Positions 47,411 through 58,630 of a stretch of DNA of 64,000 nt are shown piece by piece (the stretch's first letter is position 1; the number at the start of each line of letters is the position of its first letter). The notes beneath the pieces were generated by a model. It was not told the origin of the DNA. It ran no database searches and saw only the letters and a program-made list of their open reading frames with translations. The position numbers were made by a program, and so were the translations under genes. Source of the DNA: Coffea arabica (taxonomy: Eukaryota; Streptophyta; Magnoliopsida; Gentianales; Rubiaceae); the NCBI RefSeq assembly GCF_036785885.1, contig NC_092317.1:6016501-6080500 (forward strand), read 5' to 3'.

Positions 47411-49799
47411 CTATCCTGAAGCAAAGAGAGGTCTGAAATGAAAAAGTATCAGAGAGAGGACAATAATGATTGCTGCTATCAGATTCACTACTACACTAAA
47501 CTTGCTGGCAGCTGAAGCTGCACAAGGCATTGCTTGACTCAGACATTCTGCCCGAACTGCCTCTTTCCTGACTACTGTAGTTTCGATCGTGTCTTGATTA
47601 CCTAGGACAGTGGAAGCTTCACGGCCTTCAGAATTGACATTTGATGATGGAATCTCACTATTGTTTCCCTCCAAAATTTCATCTCTGCCGGAGCTAGTTT
47701 TCATATCTGAGCAATAGTCATTGAAATTGTCAGCATTCTTTTGACCATTATCTGATATTCCCTGATCTGATTCTGGGCTATCATCATATATGTATCTAAC
47801 TGAAGTTATCGCATCATTGAAGGAAACTCTTCTTACACGTCGAACCGCTGGCGTCTCAGGGGAATTGGAGTCTACTCCCTTCTTCTGTAATGGGATGAGT
47901 AACCCTCTCTCTCCTCTATTCCTTAAGCCTAATATGCTTGATGGAATGGATGAAGTGGAAAATCTTCTAATTTTGCCTGCCTTGCTTGGAAAAGACCAGC
48001 TTTCTGATGCATTATCAGTTGAACCATCCCTTCTCCTTCCCCATCTCTTGATGTTTTGCAGGAAGCCTTTTTTCTTGTTCTTAGTATTTTCACTACTAGA
48101 AGAACTTGTGGTTGTGGAATTGCTAATTTCATCACTCTCAGCTGAGGATATTCCAGAGGATAAGCTATCAGACCGTAAATCTGATCTCCTGCAGACATTT
48201 GGCTTTATTTTCTTCGGTGATGGGCTACAATGGTCCCCGAGTTCAAACCTCAGGCAGGTACTCAGCCATCGCTGATAAACCAGTTCTTCAAGAATGCTGA
48301 GCCTGTCGTTATGCAGCTTGTCAACTTGTTCCGTCAGATTCTTATTGACAGTCTTCAGTCTACTTATTTCTTCCTTATACTTGGCTGCAAGTTTATGCTG
48401 CAACATAAGATACATCATTCCTCGGTATGATAAATATTTGTGCAAATTGAGATTCAGGCAGGTAGAAGATAAATCATTCTTCAATATGTTAAATACAGAA
48501 TTGTGCAATTTAAGATTTCAGACGGGCAGAATACTTAGCATTCGAAAGATGGATGGTGCACATACAAACTTGATTACAACTATCATGCAACAATTCTAAT
48601 TATTTATGAAGAATTGGAGATTTCTTTTTCCGTAGTAGTTTGATGACATGCTGATCAGACTATGGTATAATACCGAGTGAAACTTTTGGGTGATTTCTCA
48701 GGGAAATTTCAAAACAGCTAGCATAAGAAGAGAATGCAGCATATATATTGCTGTTGACATTTGCAATACCTCTGTCATGGTAGAAAGTTCGGCAAACTTG
48801 GAATTTGCAGCACTCAATTTGACAACCAACTCCTTTTTCTCTAGCTGAAGCTGGATGTTCATTCTCTTTACCTCCAACGCTTTCAACTCCACAACTTTAA
48901 TAGCTTTGAGATTCTCCTTGGATTCTTCCTTTGCATGAAAGCCCGAAACTTGTTCCTTTAACATGAGTAATTGTTCCTTCATTTGACCTGAATCAAGTTC
49001 CAATTGCCCCTGCAGCTCTAGCATGATAAGTTCTGCACTTTCTAGCTGCTCTGCAGCCAACTGATTCAGTTTCACCTCTTCATAAAGTTTTTTCTTTTCA
49101 TCCTGCAATTTGTTGATCGTCTCCCGAAGCATGTTAATCTCTGATGTTCTGTCATTTAATTGCTTCTGCAGCAGAGCTATTCTTGATTGCTGCTCCTTCA
49201 GGCAATATAACTCGAGTAATCTCATTTCCAGGCTCTCTCTCATTTTCTCCTTTTCCTTCACTACATTCTTCAAGATATCAATTTCGCTGACATTTACCCT
49301 TCCATTCTCCTGTACAGAAAACTCGAGACTTTTTGCATTCAATCGATTTACTGATTTACTTTTGCAAGTTTCTTCCTGCTCTTCTTTCTTCTCCCTCGGA
49401 TCAACCTGCATGCAACGGGTAAATTTCTCTTTAGTATTTTCACCAAGAATGGATGAGGAAAAGATCAAGAAAGGAAGAATTTTGGTACATGGGATTCTTC
49501 AGATTTGCCATTCTCCTCAGCTTGCTCTTCATCAAAGCTCACTTTCCCGAGCTCTAAAAATTACAAAAAAAAAAAAAAGAAGGAAGAAGAATTAGAAAAG
49601 GACAGAAGGCAATCAACAAGAACTTTAACAAGTTGAAATGATGTAGAAATTCCAGATAGAATAAAAATAAAAATAAAAATAAAACCAGCAATAAGCTACC
49701 TCCTGAAGTGCTTGGCTTTCTTGAACGCTTGTTGGTAATCTGACAAACTTTAACAGCCGAAACTAATGCTACTATAAGAAATCCTGCCCTAAGTATCAT
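47411..49799 (-). CDS. CHUP1-like coiled-coil membrane protein (AR791-like)
   Basis: Four exons, 49700-49799, 49489-49553, 48770-49405 and 47411-48397, give 595 residues in frame. Residues about 1-20 (MILRAGFLIVALVSAVKVCQ) are a membrane anchor. Residues about 75-330 are a long coiled coil (KEKEKMRESLEMRLLELYCL, NDRTSEINMLRETINKLQDE). The conserved CHUP1-family block LSILEELVYQRWLSTCLRFE follows. A basic serine-rich linker (KKKGFLQNIKRWGRRRDGS) and a second hydrophobic segment near the C terminus (VVVNLIAAIIIVLSLILFHF) complete it. CHUP1 relatives bind actin or microtubules and position organelles or control growth direction. The proline-rich and C-terminal actin-polymerising parts of CHUP1 itself are missing, so it is closer to the short AR791/At1g52080 type; that assignment is inference. 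It lies head to head with eIF2B delta. Confidence 0.85.
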
Positions 49800-50979
49800 A
49801 GAAATTCTGGGAGTAAAGTGTCAAAGCAGCTCAAGCAGAAGCTGAACATGGCCGCTTAGACCTGCAAAAATCTCGGTTCATATGTCACACTTCATAGATA
49901 ATCCAAATCTTTTGCTGTTATTTGTTGGCACAAAAATCTCTTCACCAAGGCCCAAGCGGCAGTTGATTTTTCTCCAACTTGAAGACAGCAGCAATTAATG
50001 GTGCCATTTATTGCAAGTAGAACCATGGAGATTAGAGAGAAGAAGTTGAATTGCCTAGGTGAAAAATTGGAATCACATAAATAGTTTTTATTGGAGGATT
50101 TGTGGATTAAACTATTTGTCTGTTATTAACATCAAGGATAAAATCAGGGTGACATCAATTGTTGTTGTTGTCAATAGAACAAAAAGACAAATCATCTCGT
50201 GGGACAAAATTTTTTCAGAATATTTATCAAAGGACAACAGGCCAATTTGTCCTTTGTTAAAGTTCAAAAAAGAATAAAGGAAGAAATTGACAATTTTCTT
50301 ATGAAAATTGACACGGCTCATACACTTGAGCAGATGGAAATTAAAAAAATATCCAGCATCACATCGCATTATTCCACAAACTACTTTTCAATATGTGAGT
50401 TACAATCTATATAAAAACTGATTATCCAAAATCAAAATTTAAAATCAGTTAAAATAATCTATCGAGAACAAATTCATAATGTGGTACTCAATTTTGAAAA
50501 GTTGTTATGTACTCTTTTTTTTTTTTTTGGTAATAAAAATGATAATTTTATTGATTTAAAAAATAGCACTCATGGCATTTAAAATCATAAGCTATTGTTT
50601 GGAAAAATACTTCGTGGTCTTTTTAAATGACATAAAATTTTATTTTGTTTCATACAATTAGATGTATTTAAACTTTGGTTCTTCAAAAAAATCTAATAAT
50701 TTTTTTTCAGAAATTAATTATTCCACATTTTTTTGAAATTGCCATTTACTTTTGATTAGGTTTATTTTGGTGAGACTTGATACAAAATTTGACCTTGCCA
50801 CGTCAGTCAAAAAGTATTCTCCTCCAAGCATAAACAAGTAAAACAAATTCCTCTCAATCTCCACTGCAGTCCTGTTCATGAAAACCCCACTGCCATTCTG
50901 CCAATGGTGCCCTTCCTCTTCTAGCACTAATCAAAACCCTCCATGTCTAAAATGGTCAATTCACCTCCAGAGCAGCTAT
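49800..50979. other. Bidirectional spacer between the CHUP1-like gene and eIF2B delta
   Basis: About 1.2 kb containing the 5' flanks of two divergent genes. It is AT-rich, with a T run at 50514-50528. No extra gene seen. Confidence 0.5.
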
Positions 50980-50980
50980 C

Positions 50981-50992
50981 TATAAAACCCTA
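50981..50992 (+). promoter_or_regulatory. TATA box fused to a telo-box, eIF2B delta promoter
   Basis: TATAAAACCCTA combines a TATA box (TATAAAA) with a telo-box (AAACCCTA at 50985-50992), 49-60 bp before the start codon. Telo-boxes are known in plant promoters of translation-apparatus genes. A related AAACCCT lies at about 50933-50939. Confidence 0.7.
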
Positions 50993-51040
50993 TCATCTTG
51001 CTCTCACGCAAACCGAGAAAAACTGAATTTCCCTCCGGAA

Positions 51041-54000
51041 ATGGACCCGCGTCGATACTCCCGGGTCATCGATCCGAAAGTCCGCCAAGTAGGCTTCTGT
51101 CCACGTTCAGGCCAGGTCCAAAACCAATCCGGCCCGTCAACATCGCCACCGGTTTCCGACATCTCTCCTTCGAGCAACTCCTTATCTCCAGTCATGATTC
51201 CTCCGCCGCGTCATCCATCAGATGCCGCGTCACGTGCGGTGAACGTACCTGCTGCCGCTACGACGCCGTTGAGGCCACGTAGGCCTTCTTTTGATGATCC
51301 TAATAATAATTCAAGTAGCACTGAGCAGTTAGTTGTCAGCAGTTACAATCCCGACGAGTCTGTTCTCGGAACCTCCCCGCCGTTTAGCGGCATCGGCGAC
51401 GACAGAGATGGAGATGCCGAGAGTGAATTCTCTGACAATTCGGTGAATTGGATTCGGCAAAATGATTCTGGTAGGTTTCCTTTGTCGTTGGCACCTGACG
51501 GTCGGTTTGATTCAGCGGCAGCGAAAGAGAAGCAGTCGAAGAAGCCTCAAGTAGGATCTAGAAAAGGTAAATGCACGGTAGTTATATCTAGTGCTATGAA
51601 TTTTTGTTTGAAAATTATGTATGGAAGACTTAGTAGAATTTTTTCTTTTTTAAGTCTATTCTGCTTCATTTTGCACGTAAAGATGACTTTTTTCTTTTAT
51701 TTTTATAGCTTTTGCATGTGTATATGAAGCTTGGTGCTCTGTCTGTTGATTAGTAACTTTACTGGAAAGGCATTAGAATTAGCTGAATTTTGCAAACGTT
51801 TGAAGTTTTTTTTTTGGGTCAATTTTGGGTTTGAATTTTGAAAATGCTGACTGCGAAATTAATTTTATATTCATCTGTATCTGTTGAAAAGATGTCCAAA
51901 ATGTGTGCTTTTTCGTAAACTATTCTGCATATTGCAACCAGAATGTGAAGTTGCTATTTATGTTGAGTATTTGTGTTCTTATGCTGGTGCAAAAAGAGGT
52001 GGGAAAAAGGAAATATAGAAGTTTGTCTAAATCGATATTGGCATTTACGTCTATTCACTTGAAAACTTGTTTGGTCAATCAGGAAAGAGTTTTGTGTTTG
52101 GAATACTTTAGAGGTGTCATGACACCAACAGATTGGCTGAATTGATTTATGAGATTTCTGGAAGACTTTGAGGGCAGAAATAGTTAATCACAGAACTGTT
52201 TCACAAATGAGTTGCATTCTTCTCCTGACAACTTACACACAGGTTCTGTGTTGGTAATTTTGTTAATGTCTTAGCGTAACATTTGTTTGATTGTAAGGAA
52301 CTTCCTTTGCGGTTAAGTTCATTCAGATAAATTGAACAATATTAGTGTGGCCTGTATCAGATAGAGATGCATTGGTACTGATCTTAGAGATCATTGAATA
52401 CATCCCAGGAGGGGTTGTGCGCAGTTTTTTTCCCCTCTTTTCTCTTTTCTTTCCTATTGATTGTCAAAAAAAGAAGCATGAAAAAGAGAATGACAGATGT
52501 TCGTTTTCCTCTACAGTATTGCTATACTGTAGGACCCTATAATACGAGATACGTACAAGCATGGCGTGGCAAAATTATCTTTCGAAATTTACCCATCCAT
52601 ATTCAAGTTCGTTGTCTTTTGTTGACCCCACCCGTCACAGACATCCTCAGAAAACCACCACCTTTCCCAGATCACCAAATTATGACCAACGGCGGCACCA
52701 CATTACAAACAACATAACACAACATCACTATCACACCAGTTGGTGGCCAGAGATTGGGGAGCAAAACAAAGTAAGAATAAATGAGAATGGCTGAAGGCTT
52801 GAAGCAGGGGAGGGGCTAGGGGAAAGGGAGGAGATAGATAACTCAGGGGAGGGAGTAAAAGTGAAAGGTATGAGGAATGGGAGGAGGAAAGAAGAAGAGA
52901 TGGCGATGGTTCAGCGATACAAGGGGAACTTTTAGCGGTAAGCGACATAAGAGGAGAGATAAAAGGGTAAAAGAGAGAAAGGAATTATTGGGTGGGTTAG
53001 TTTCCTAGTTTTCTGAACATCATACTAGAGTCATGTTTACATAAGTTGTATAGTATATCTTTATTTTACTAGGCCCCAGTGGAAAATATATATTTGAGAG
53101 GCTTCTATTGGCATGTTATTCTGACATAGTATGCCACATGAAAATATTGCTCACAATTGAAGATTTTCTTAGTCCCTCATCGATATTATCGATTGTGAAA
53201 TCCACGATTTTCTGAGTCCCTCATCAATATTATCGTTTGTGAAATCCACCGAAATTTATAGCATTTATAGAAATTCTAACAATGTTTTGTTGGCCAGAAA
53301 GAGGTGGAGGACAAACTGCAGAAGTCCGGAATGACTTGCCATCAGAATCAAAGCCGTTGAAAGAGAAGACCTCAAAAGCTGCAAGGCGTGCCCTGCAGGA
53401 AGCTCAACGTGCTGTTAAAGCTGCTGCAAAAGGTTCATCCACTGAAATTCCTGTCTTTCTTTGGGAACCTTAAACAAAATAAGTTATTTCTTAGGCACCC
53501 TTAAAAGATTTTTTTTTTTTTTTGGTTTTTTTTTTGGGGGGGGGGGGGGGGGGAAGGGGGGGAGATTACCTATTAGCAGTTGGCAACTTGAAATTCTTCA
53601 AGATAATGAAGTTTGTTGGCATTGGTTTGATGCTGTACCTGTTTCTAAATAGTGGTTTATGAAGTGGACATATGTCTGCTGGACTGAACTTTTACTATTA
53701 TGAGTTTCATTATTTTGAGATCTACTTTTAGGTCAGCTTGTTGCATGATAATATCAAATTTGTTAATGTCTTTTTGCAGTTTGTGTCAATTAATTCTTTC
53801 TCTCTTGTGTGTGTTTGTCCAGAATGCAAGTGCACAAATGGTTAATAACTTAAGCAACTTAGTTTTTGGGAGGAATATTTTCCTGTATCCAATGTGTTGG
53901 TCGTCTTTTTAGGATGTTTTATCTTGTCCCTGTCTTAATGAAGATTGTAATCTACAGCTATATGATTTCCAGCAAGCAATTGCCTTTATTTTCATATTCT

Positions 54001-57000
54001 TGTCAAAATTATTAAGTTTCCTCACTGAATAATAAATTCTGTTCAGATCTAAGCAAAGATTGTTAATGCTTCTTGGCATTACCATTCAGTAGATTGTTTT
54101 CCATGTTCATCCAACTTCAAATTTCGTCTTTCAGATAACTGATACGCCACTATCCAACTATATTAGGATGTTATATGAACTTGGCTATGGGTATATCAAT
54201 TCCTTTTCTTTGGTGTTTACTCAAACTGAATTCATATAAAAGCTTTGCAAACTTCATATACTTAAGAAGAATAAAGAATTTGCCTTGTTCATATTCATGA
54301 TTGTCATGCTAAGGATACTACCAAATGTAAACTCCAGAGTATATTAATGGTTAAGTTCCATGTTTGTATATAGGCATGCAAGGTAAGAAACATACTTTGT
54401 TAAATACATTTGAAACTATTTTATTATATTTCCTTCTGGTGGGCATTAGATCTCTCTCTCTCTCACACGCACGCACGCACTGCAAAGAGGTACTCTTAAA
54501 GTTGATCATCAAAATTGCAATATTACTAATAGTTTATCGTCACAACAGGTTCCCTTTCTAATCTTTTTTAGAGGAGTGATCTCCTAGAGGCTTTATTGTG
54601 TCGTATCTGTAGCAATCAGTGAGGAGAAATTTAAGGGCTTGTTGTTCAGTAACTGCAAGTTGGAGATGGCGGATGGAGTGTTTGGAGGACTGGATTTACT
54701 TTTGCTTTTGCTTTTCCTTCTTATCCTTCATTTTCTTTTTCATTTTGTCTATATTTTTTTTAAAACCAAAAAAAAAAAAAGATTTTTCCCCTACTTGTAA
54801 AATGAAATGATTTGCGGGAAAACACTAGGGACTTAATACTTGGGGGCATGCATATTTATGTTTTGTTTGGCTGGTAGTTCATCTTATGTTTATGTCTTGT
54901 TTGGCTGATAGTTGATTGGTTACTGCACAATTCTGCCTGGTTTTTTTGGTTCATTTCTCTTAGGGAAGAAGAGTCAAAGCAGGTTGTTAGGTCCTGCATC
55001 ACTCTAAAGATTGAACTTTTTCAAATGGTTTTTCTTCTTATCTAGCCTGATGCAATCCACGGAAAAGTTGGCCCTGGCTACTTTCTGGTCCTCTGTCCTT
55101 GTGTTGATTTCATTTCTATTAGACATTTGCAAAGCAAGCAAAGGATGAAATCTTCTGTGTTAGGAATTCTGCTGAATGGCTTACTCATGACTGTTAACTC
55201 TCTCTATACCTAATCTCTTCAAGTTAAGTTGTGTCTAAATTAGAAATGCTAGTATGTTATATCTTTGTAATGGATCTTTTGCCTAAATAGCAGCTGGTGG
55301 AAATAAATCAAAAGCTGCATCATTGTCAGCACACGAACAAACTGATAAAGCAGTGAAGCTGCCTTTACAAAGGAAAGATGACGGGCCTGTCACATCTTCT
55401 GCAGCTGTTTCTGAGAGGAGAGGAGGTGAGCGACCACCTGAGAAAGATCGAAAAAAAGATGCTCCTGCCCCACGCATGCAATTTGATGATAAGAACCGTG
55501 TTGAAAAGGCTAAAAAGCGTTCAGTAGTTAAGCAAACTGAAGCTAGAAATAGAGTTGAACTCTTTCGTCATTTGCCTCAATATGAACATGGTACTCAGCT
55601 TCCGGATCTCGAGTCAAAGTTTTTTCAACTTGACCCTATGCATCCCTCCATCTACAAGGTATTTCTCTTGTTATGCAAAACTAATTTTCTGATTACCTTT
55701 TCTGTTATGTTTGTTATGGTTGTCTAGTAATGAGTTTGCGATGGTAAATAAGAATCATGGAAACAGTTTACTGCAGCAGCCAATGGACAGTTATATGGCC
55801 ATCAAAATAAAATTATTTCTTCTTTGTCAGGTTGGACTACAATACCTTGCTGGAGATATACGTGGGGGAAATGCACGTTGTGTTGCCATGCTACAAGCAT
55901 TTTCAGAAGCAATTAAAGACTACTACACACCCCCCGAAAAAACCCTTACTAGGGATTTAACTGCAAAAGTGAATAACTTTGTTTCATTTTTGATCGAGTG
56001 CAGACCCCTTTCAATCAGTATGGGTAATGCGATTAGGTTTCTCAAGTCTCGAATAGCCAAGCTACCAATAACTCTATCTGAGGCAGAAGCAAAATCCTCC
56101 CTGTGTTCAGATATTGAACGTTTTATTAATGAGAAGATAGTAATTGCTGAAAAAGTGATTGTTGAACATGCAGTAACGAAAATCCAGGATGGTGATGTTC
56201 TTCTCACATATGGCTCATCTGCTGTTGTTGAAATGGTTATATTGCATGCTCATAAGCTTGGGAAACAATTTCGTGTGGTGATAGTAGACTCTCGTCCTAG
56301 GTTTGAAGGCCAAGCTTTACTTCGGAAGCTGGTGAAGATTGGTGTTAGTTGTACATACACACATATAAATGCTGTTTCTTATATTATGCGTGAAGTTACA
56401 AGAGTGTTTTTGGGGGCTGCATCTGTTTTCTCAAATGGTACTGTATATTCAAGAGTTGGAACTGCTTGTGTTGCCATGGTTGCTCATGCATTTCATGTTC
56501 CAGTTCTGGTTTGTTGTGAAGCATACAAGTTTCATGAGAGAGTGCTGCTTGATTCAATTTGTTCAAATGAACTTGGTATGCCACTGCTTCTTTTGTTCCA
56601 GCTTCCATCTTGCTTCGGAAACTATGCTCTGCATTTGACTTTTTATGCGTATTTTAATATGTATAGGTGATCCAGATGCAATTTCTAAGGTTCCTGGAAG
56701 AATGGATATCAACTCTTTGCATGATGGGACTAATAAAGAAAATTTGCAGCATTTGAATTTGATGTAAGTTTTGGATTTATTATGGAAGTAGGAGTACAAT
56801 AAGGATTTGATTCTGAAATTGCTTGCTTTGGGTGCAATCATCACAGGTATGATGCTACTCCACCAGATTACATCTCAATGATTGTTACAGAGTATGGAAT
56901 GGTAAGTCATGATGTAAGTTACGATTTGATTTTGTAGGTCACACACATTGTAAATCTAGAAAAACTGGTTCCCCCTTTTAATCACTATTAATTTAGTTGT

Positions 57001-57489
57001 GATGAAAAACAAGTGCTTGTATATTTTTAGGATTAAAAAGAACCACCTTTATTTTTTGGGCCATTCAGATGGATGAGTCTACAGTGTCACTGAATGTATT
57101 CTAAAACATCAAATCACAACGAGGAATTGGAAACCTGCTACTCGAAAAGATTGGGGAAAGTGTGAACCATATCGACCATTTAAGTGGAAGAACATCACAT
57201 TCACTCCTTTGGATGTGGTTTGAATGGATAATTGGCCTGTGGCTTGTGCGCAGTTTCCTTCGCTTTCAAATTTTAATTATTTAGGATGGATTAAGACATA
57301 CTTAAACTTCTGCTCTAACATGAACACAACATTGCTACAGATGCTGTTTACGGTTAACTGGGTAAAAATTGTTACTAGGGTTTGTTATTTACTGTATGTA
57401 CTGTGATATTTGGTTATTTTCTACAGATCCCAACAACCAGTGTACCTGTGATCGTCCGCGAGTACGGGAGAGAGCACCTATTGATATAG
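51041..57489 (+). CDS. Translation initiation factor eIF2B subunit delta
   Basis: The delta subunit is part of eIF2B, the GDP-GTP exchange factor that recharges eIF2 in the cytosol. Seven exons, 51041-51566, 53298-53432, 55291-55658, 55831-56575, 56667-56763, 56847-56901 and 57427-57489, give 662 residues in frame. The first 300 residues are low-complexity (MDPRRYSRVIDPKVRQVGFC, many S, P and N, then basic KAARRALQEAQRAVKAAAK), as in plant delta subunits. The C-terminal half is the Rossmann-like domain shared by eIF2B alpha, beta and delta: GDIRGGNARCVAMLQAFSEA, DVLLTYGSSAVVEMVI, VVIVDSRPRFEGQALLRKL, VFLGAASVFSNGTVYSRVGT, CCEAYKFHERV and the terminal IPTTSVPVIVREYGREHLLI. The first intron is long (1.7 kb) and the second carries an 18-G run. 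Confidence 0.95.
53536..53562 (+). repeat. Long G tract in eIF2B delta intron 2
   Basis: Eighteen consecutive G (53536-53553), AA, then seven G (53556-53562), preceded by T runs. It is on the sense strand, so the pre-mRNA would also carry it. Confidence 0.9.
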
Positions 57490-57882
57490 AGCACAGAGAA
57501 ATTGACGCTGGCTGCATTTTGGCAAAATGTGCAGAGGTTTTGGTCCTGCTTTGCACTGTTAACATATATTAGGTTTAAAGGATGCCAAAGTACACCAAAA
57601 TTTTCATCTTCTTTTGTTTTTCCAACATGTGGGGCCTTTGGTAAGTGAGGTGTCATATATTATTGTCAGTAAGTAGGCAAAGGTGTTCATGTGGTACACT
57701 TGGGGACGCTGCAATCAATTTGCCTAATCCGGCAATTTTGTGAAACCATCGTTGTATTGGTACAGTGTCAAGTAGAACATTCCTTTGGCTTAATATGCTT
57801 ATTCTGTTCTAATTCGCTTCAATCTGGGGGCCTCAATTAATTAGTTTGCGGAAAGTAATAAATGGTATTCTGTTTTTAACAG
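57490..57882. other. 3' flank of eIF2B delta
   Basis: Probable 3' UTR and flank. No gene, RNA gene or transposon terminus seen. Confidence 0.5.
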
Positions 57883-58566
57883 ATACATTTTTGTTCTGTT
57901 GCAATATTGTGAGATATGTTGGAAATGTGACGAATAACAACCTTCAGCCACTACAATATCTTGCAGGCATGGTAAGCTTATGTAGTTCGTCATGTTATTC
58001 CAAGGCCAAACTATAATCGTGACCGTTCCTTCGTGACAAAGATGTTCAGAAATCAAGTTTCATAATGATTTCTTAGCTATATGTGCGAGTCGTGAAAAGC
58101 TTTTTGATTCCGAGGTTATTAGATGTGTTCCCTTCCCGCAAAAATTGTTCTTTGGACGACACAATCAGTACCCCTTTTGGCCCTTTGTTGTGCGTATTTC
58201 ACTCCATTTTCAGTAGCAGAGTGTGAAGGCAGATAGAAAACCCTATGTACGCTCAGGTCCGCGTGCCATGTTGGCTCAAGATGTCGATATTATGTCACAG
58301 CAGAGTGAACAAGGCATGGGTAAGTAATATCGTTTAGTGTTACAATATCCAAAAATCAATATTCGAATATCTATGGATCACCCGCTTGGGAGTGCGAAGT
58401 ATTGATATTATCGTTTCCCATGACATATCTTGCAGCTATCTACGTTACCCTTCTGACTAGCTCTCACCTGTACAATGGTACATAAATTTATCTTCAAACG
58501 GCAAAGAGAATATAGACACTTGTTAAACTCGCAGGTGGACAAGAAGTAACATCTACTGAGATGTAA
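57883..58566 (+). pseudogene. Three exon-like pieces of an unidentified gene
   Basis: Possible exons 57883-57971, 58220-58319 and 58535-58566 have good GT-AG borders and compatible phases. The second reads SVKADRKPYVRSGPRAMLAQ then DVDIMSQQSEQGM, and the third adds GGQEVTSTEM and a stop. The first reads less convincingly (ending NNNLQPLQYLAGM). No upstream coding exon or start codon was found before the eIF2B delta stop at 57489. I do not recognise the family. It may be the 3' end of a lost or captured gene, or an alternative terminal unit transcribed with eIF2B delta. Confidence 0.35.
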
Positions 58567-58630
58567 ACTTATGAGCAAAAATGATTAGCTATCTCCCCTT
58601 TGTTGTATCCCCTCTGGAGGCAATTAGTCA

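Noticed and set aside
47790..48275. Plus-strand frame of 161 codons opposite the CHUP1-like gene
   Set aside because: Antisense shadow of exon 4, with no protein family resemblance.
49110..49595. Plus-strand frame of 161 codons opposite the CHUP1-like exon 3
   Set aside because: Antisense shadow of a coiled-coil exon; the exon on the minus strand explains the open frame.
52550..52960. Open frames within eIF2B delta intron 1
   Set aside because: Low-complexity purine or proline/serine-rich translations with no family match, located inside a supported intron.
54453..54482. Regular short repeats resembling an array
   Set aside because: Plain CT and CACG microsatellite in an intron; there are no spacers, so nothing CRISPR-like. 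No tRNA, rRNA or conserved microRNA gene was recognised anywhere in the window.
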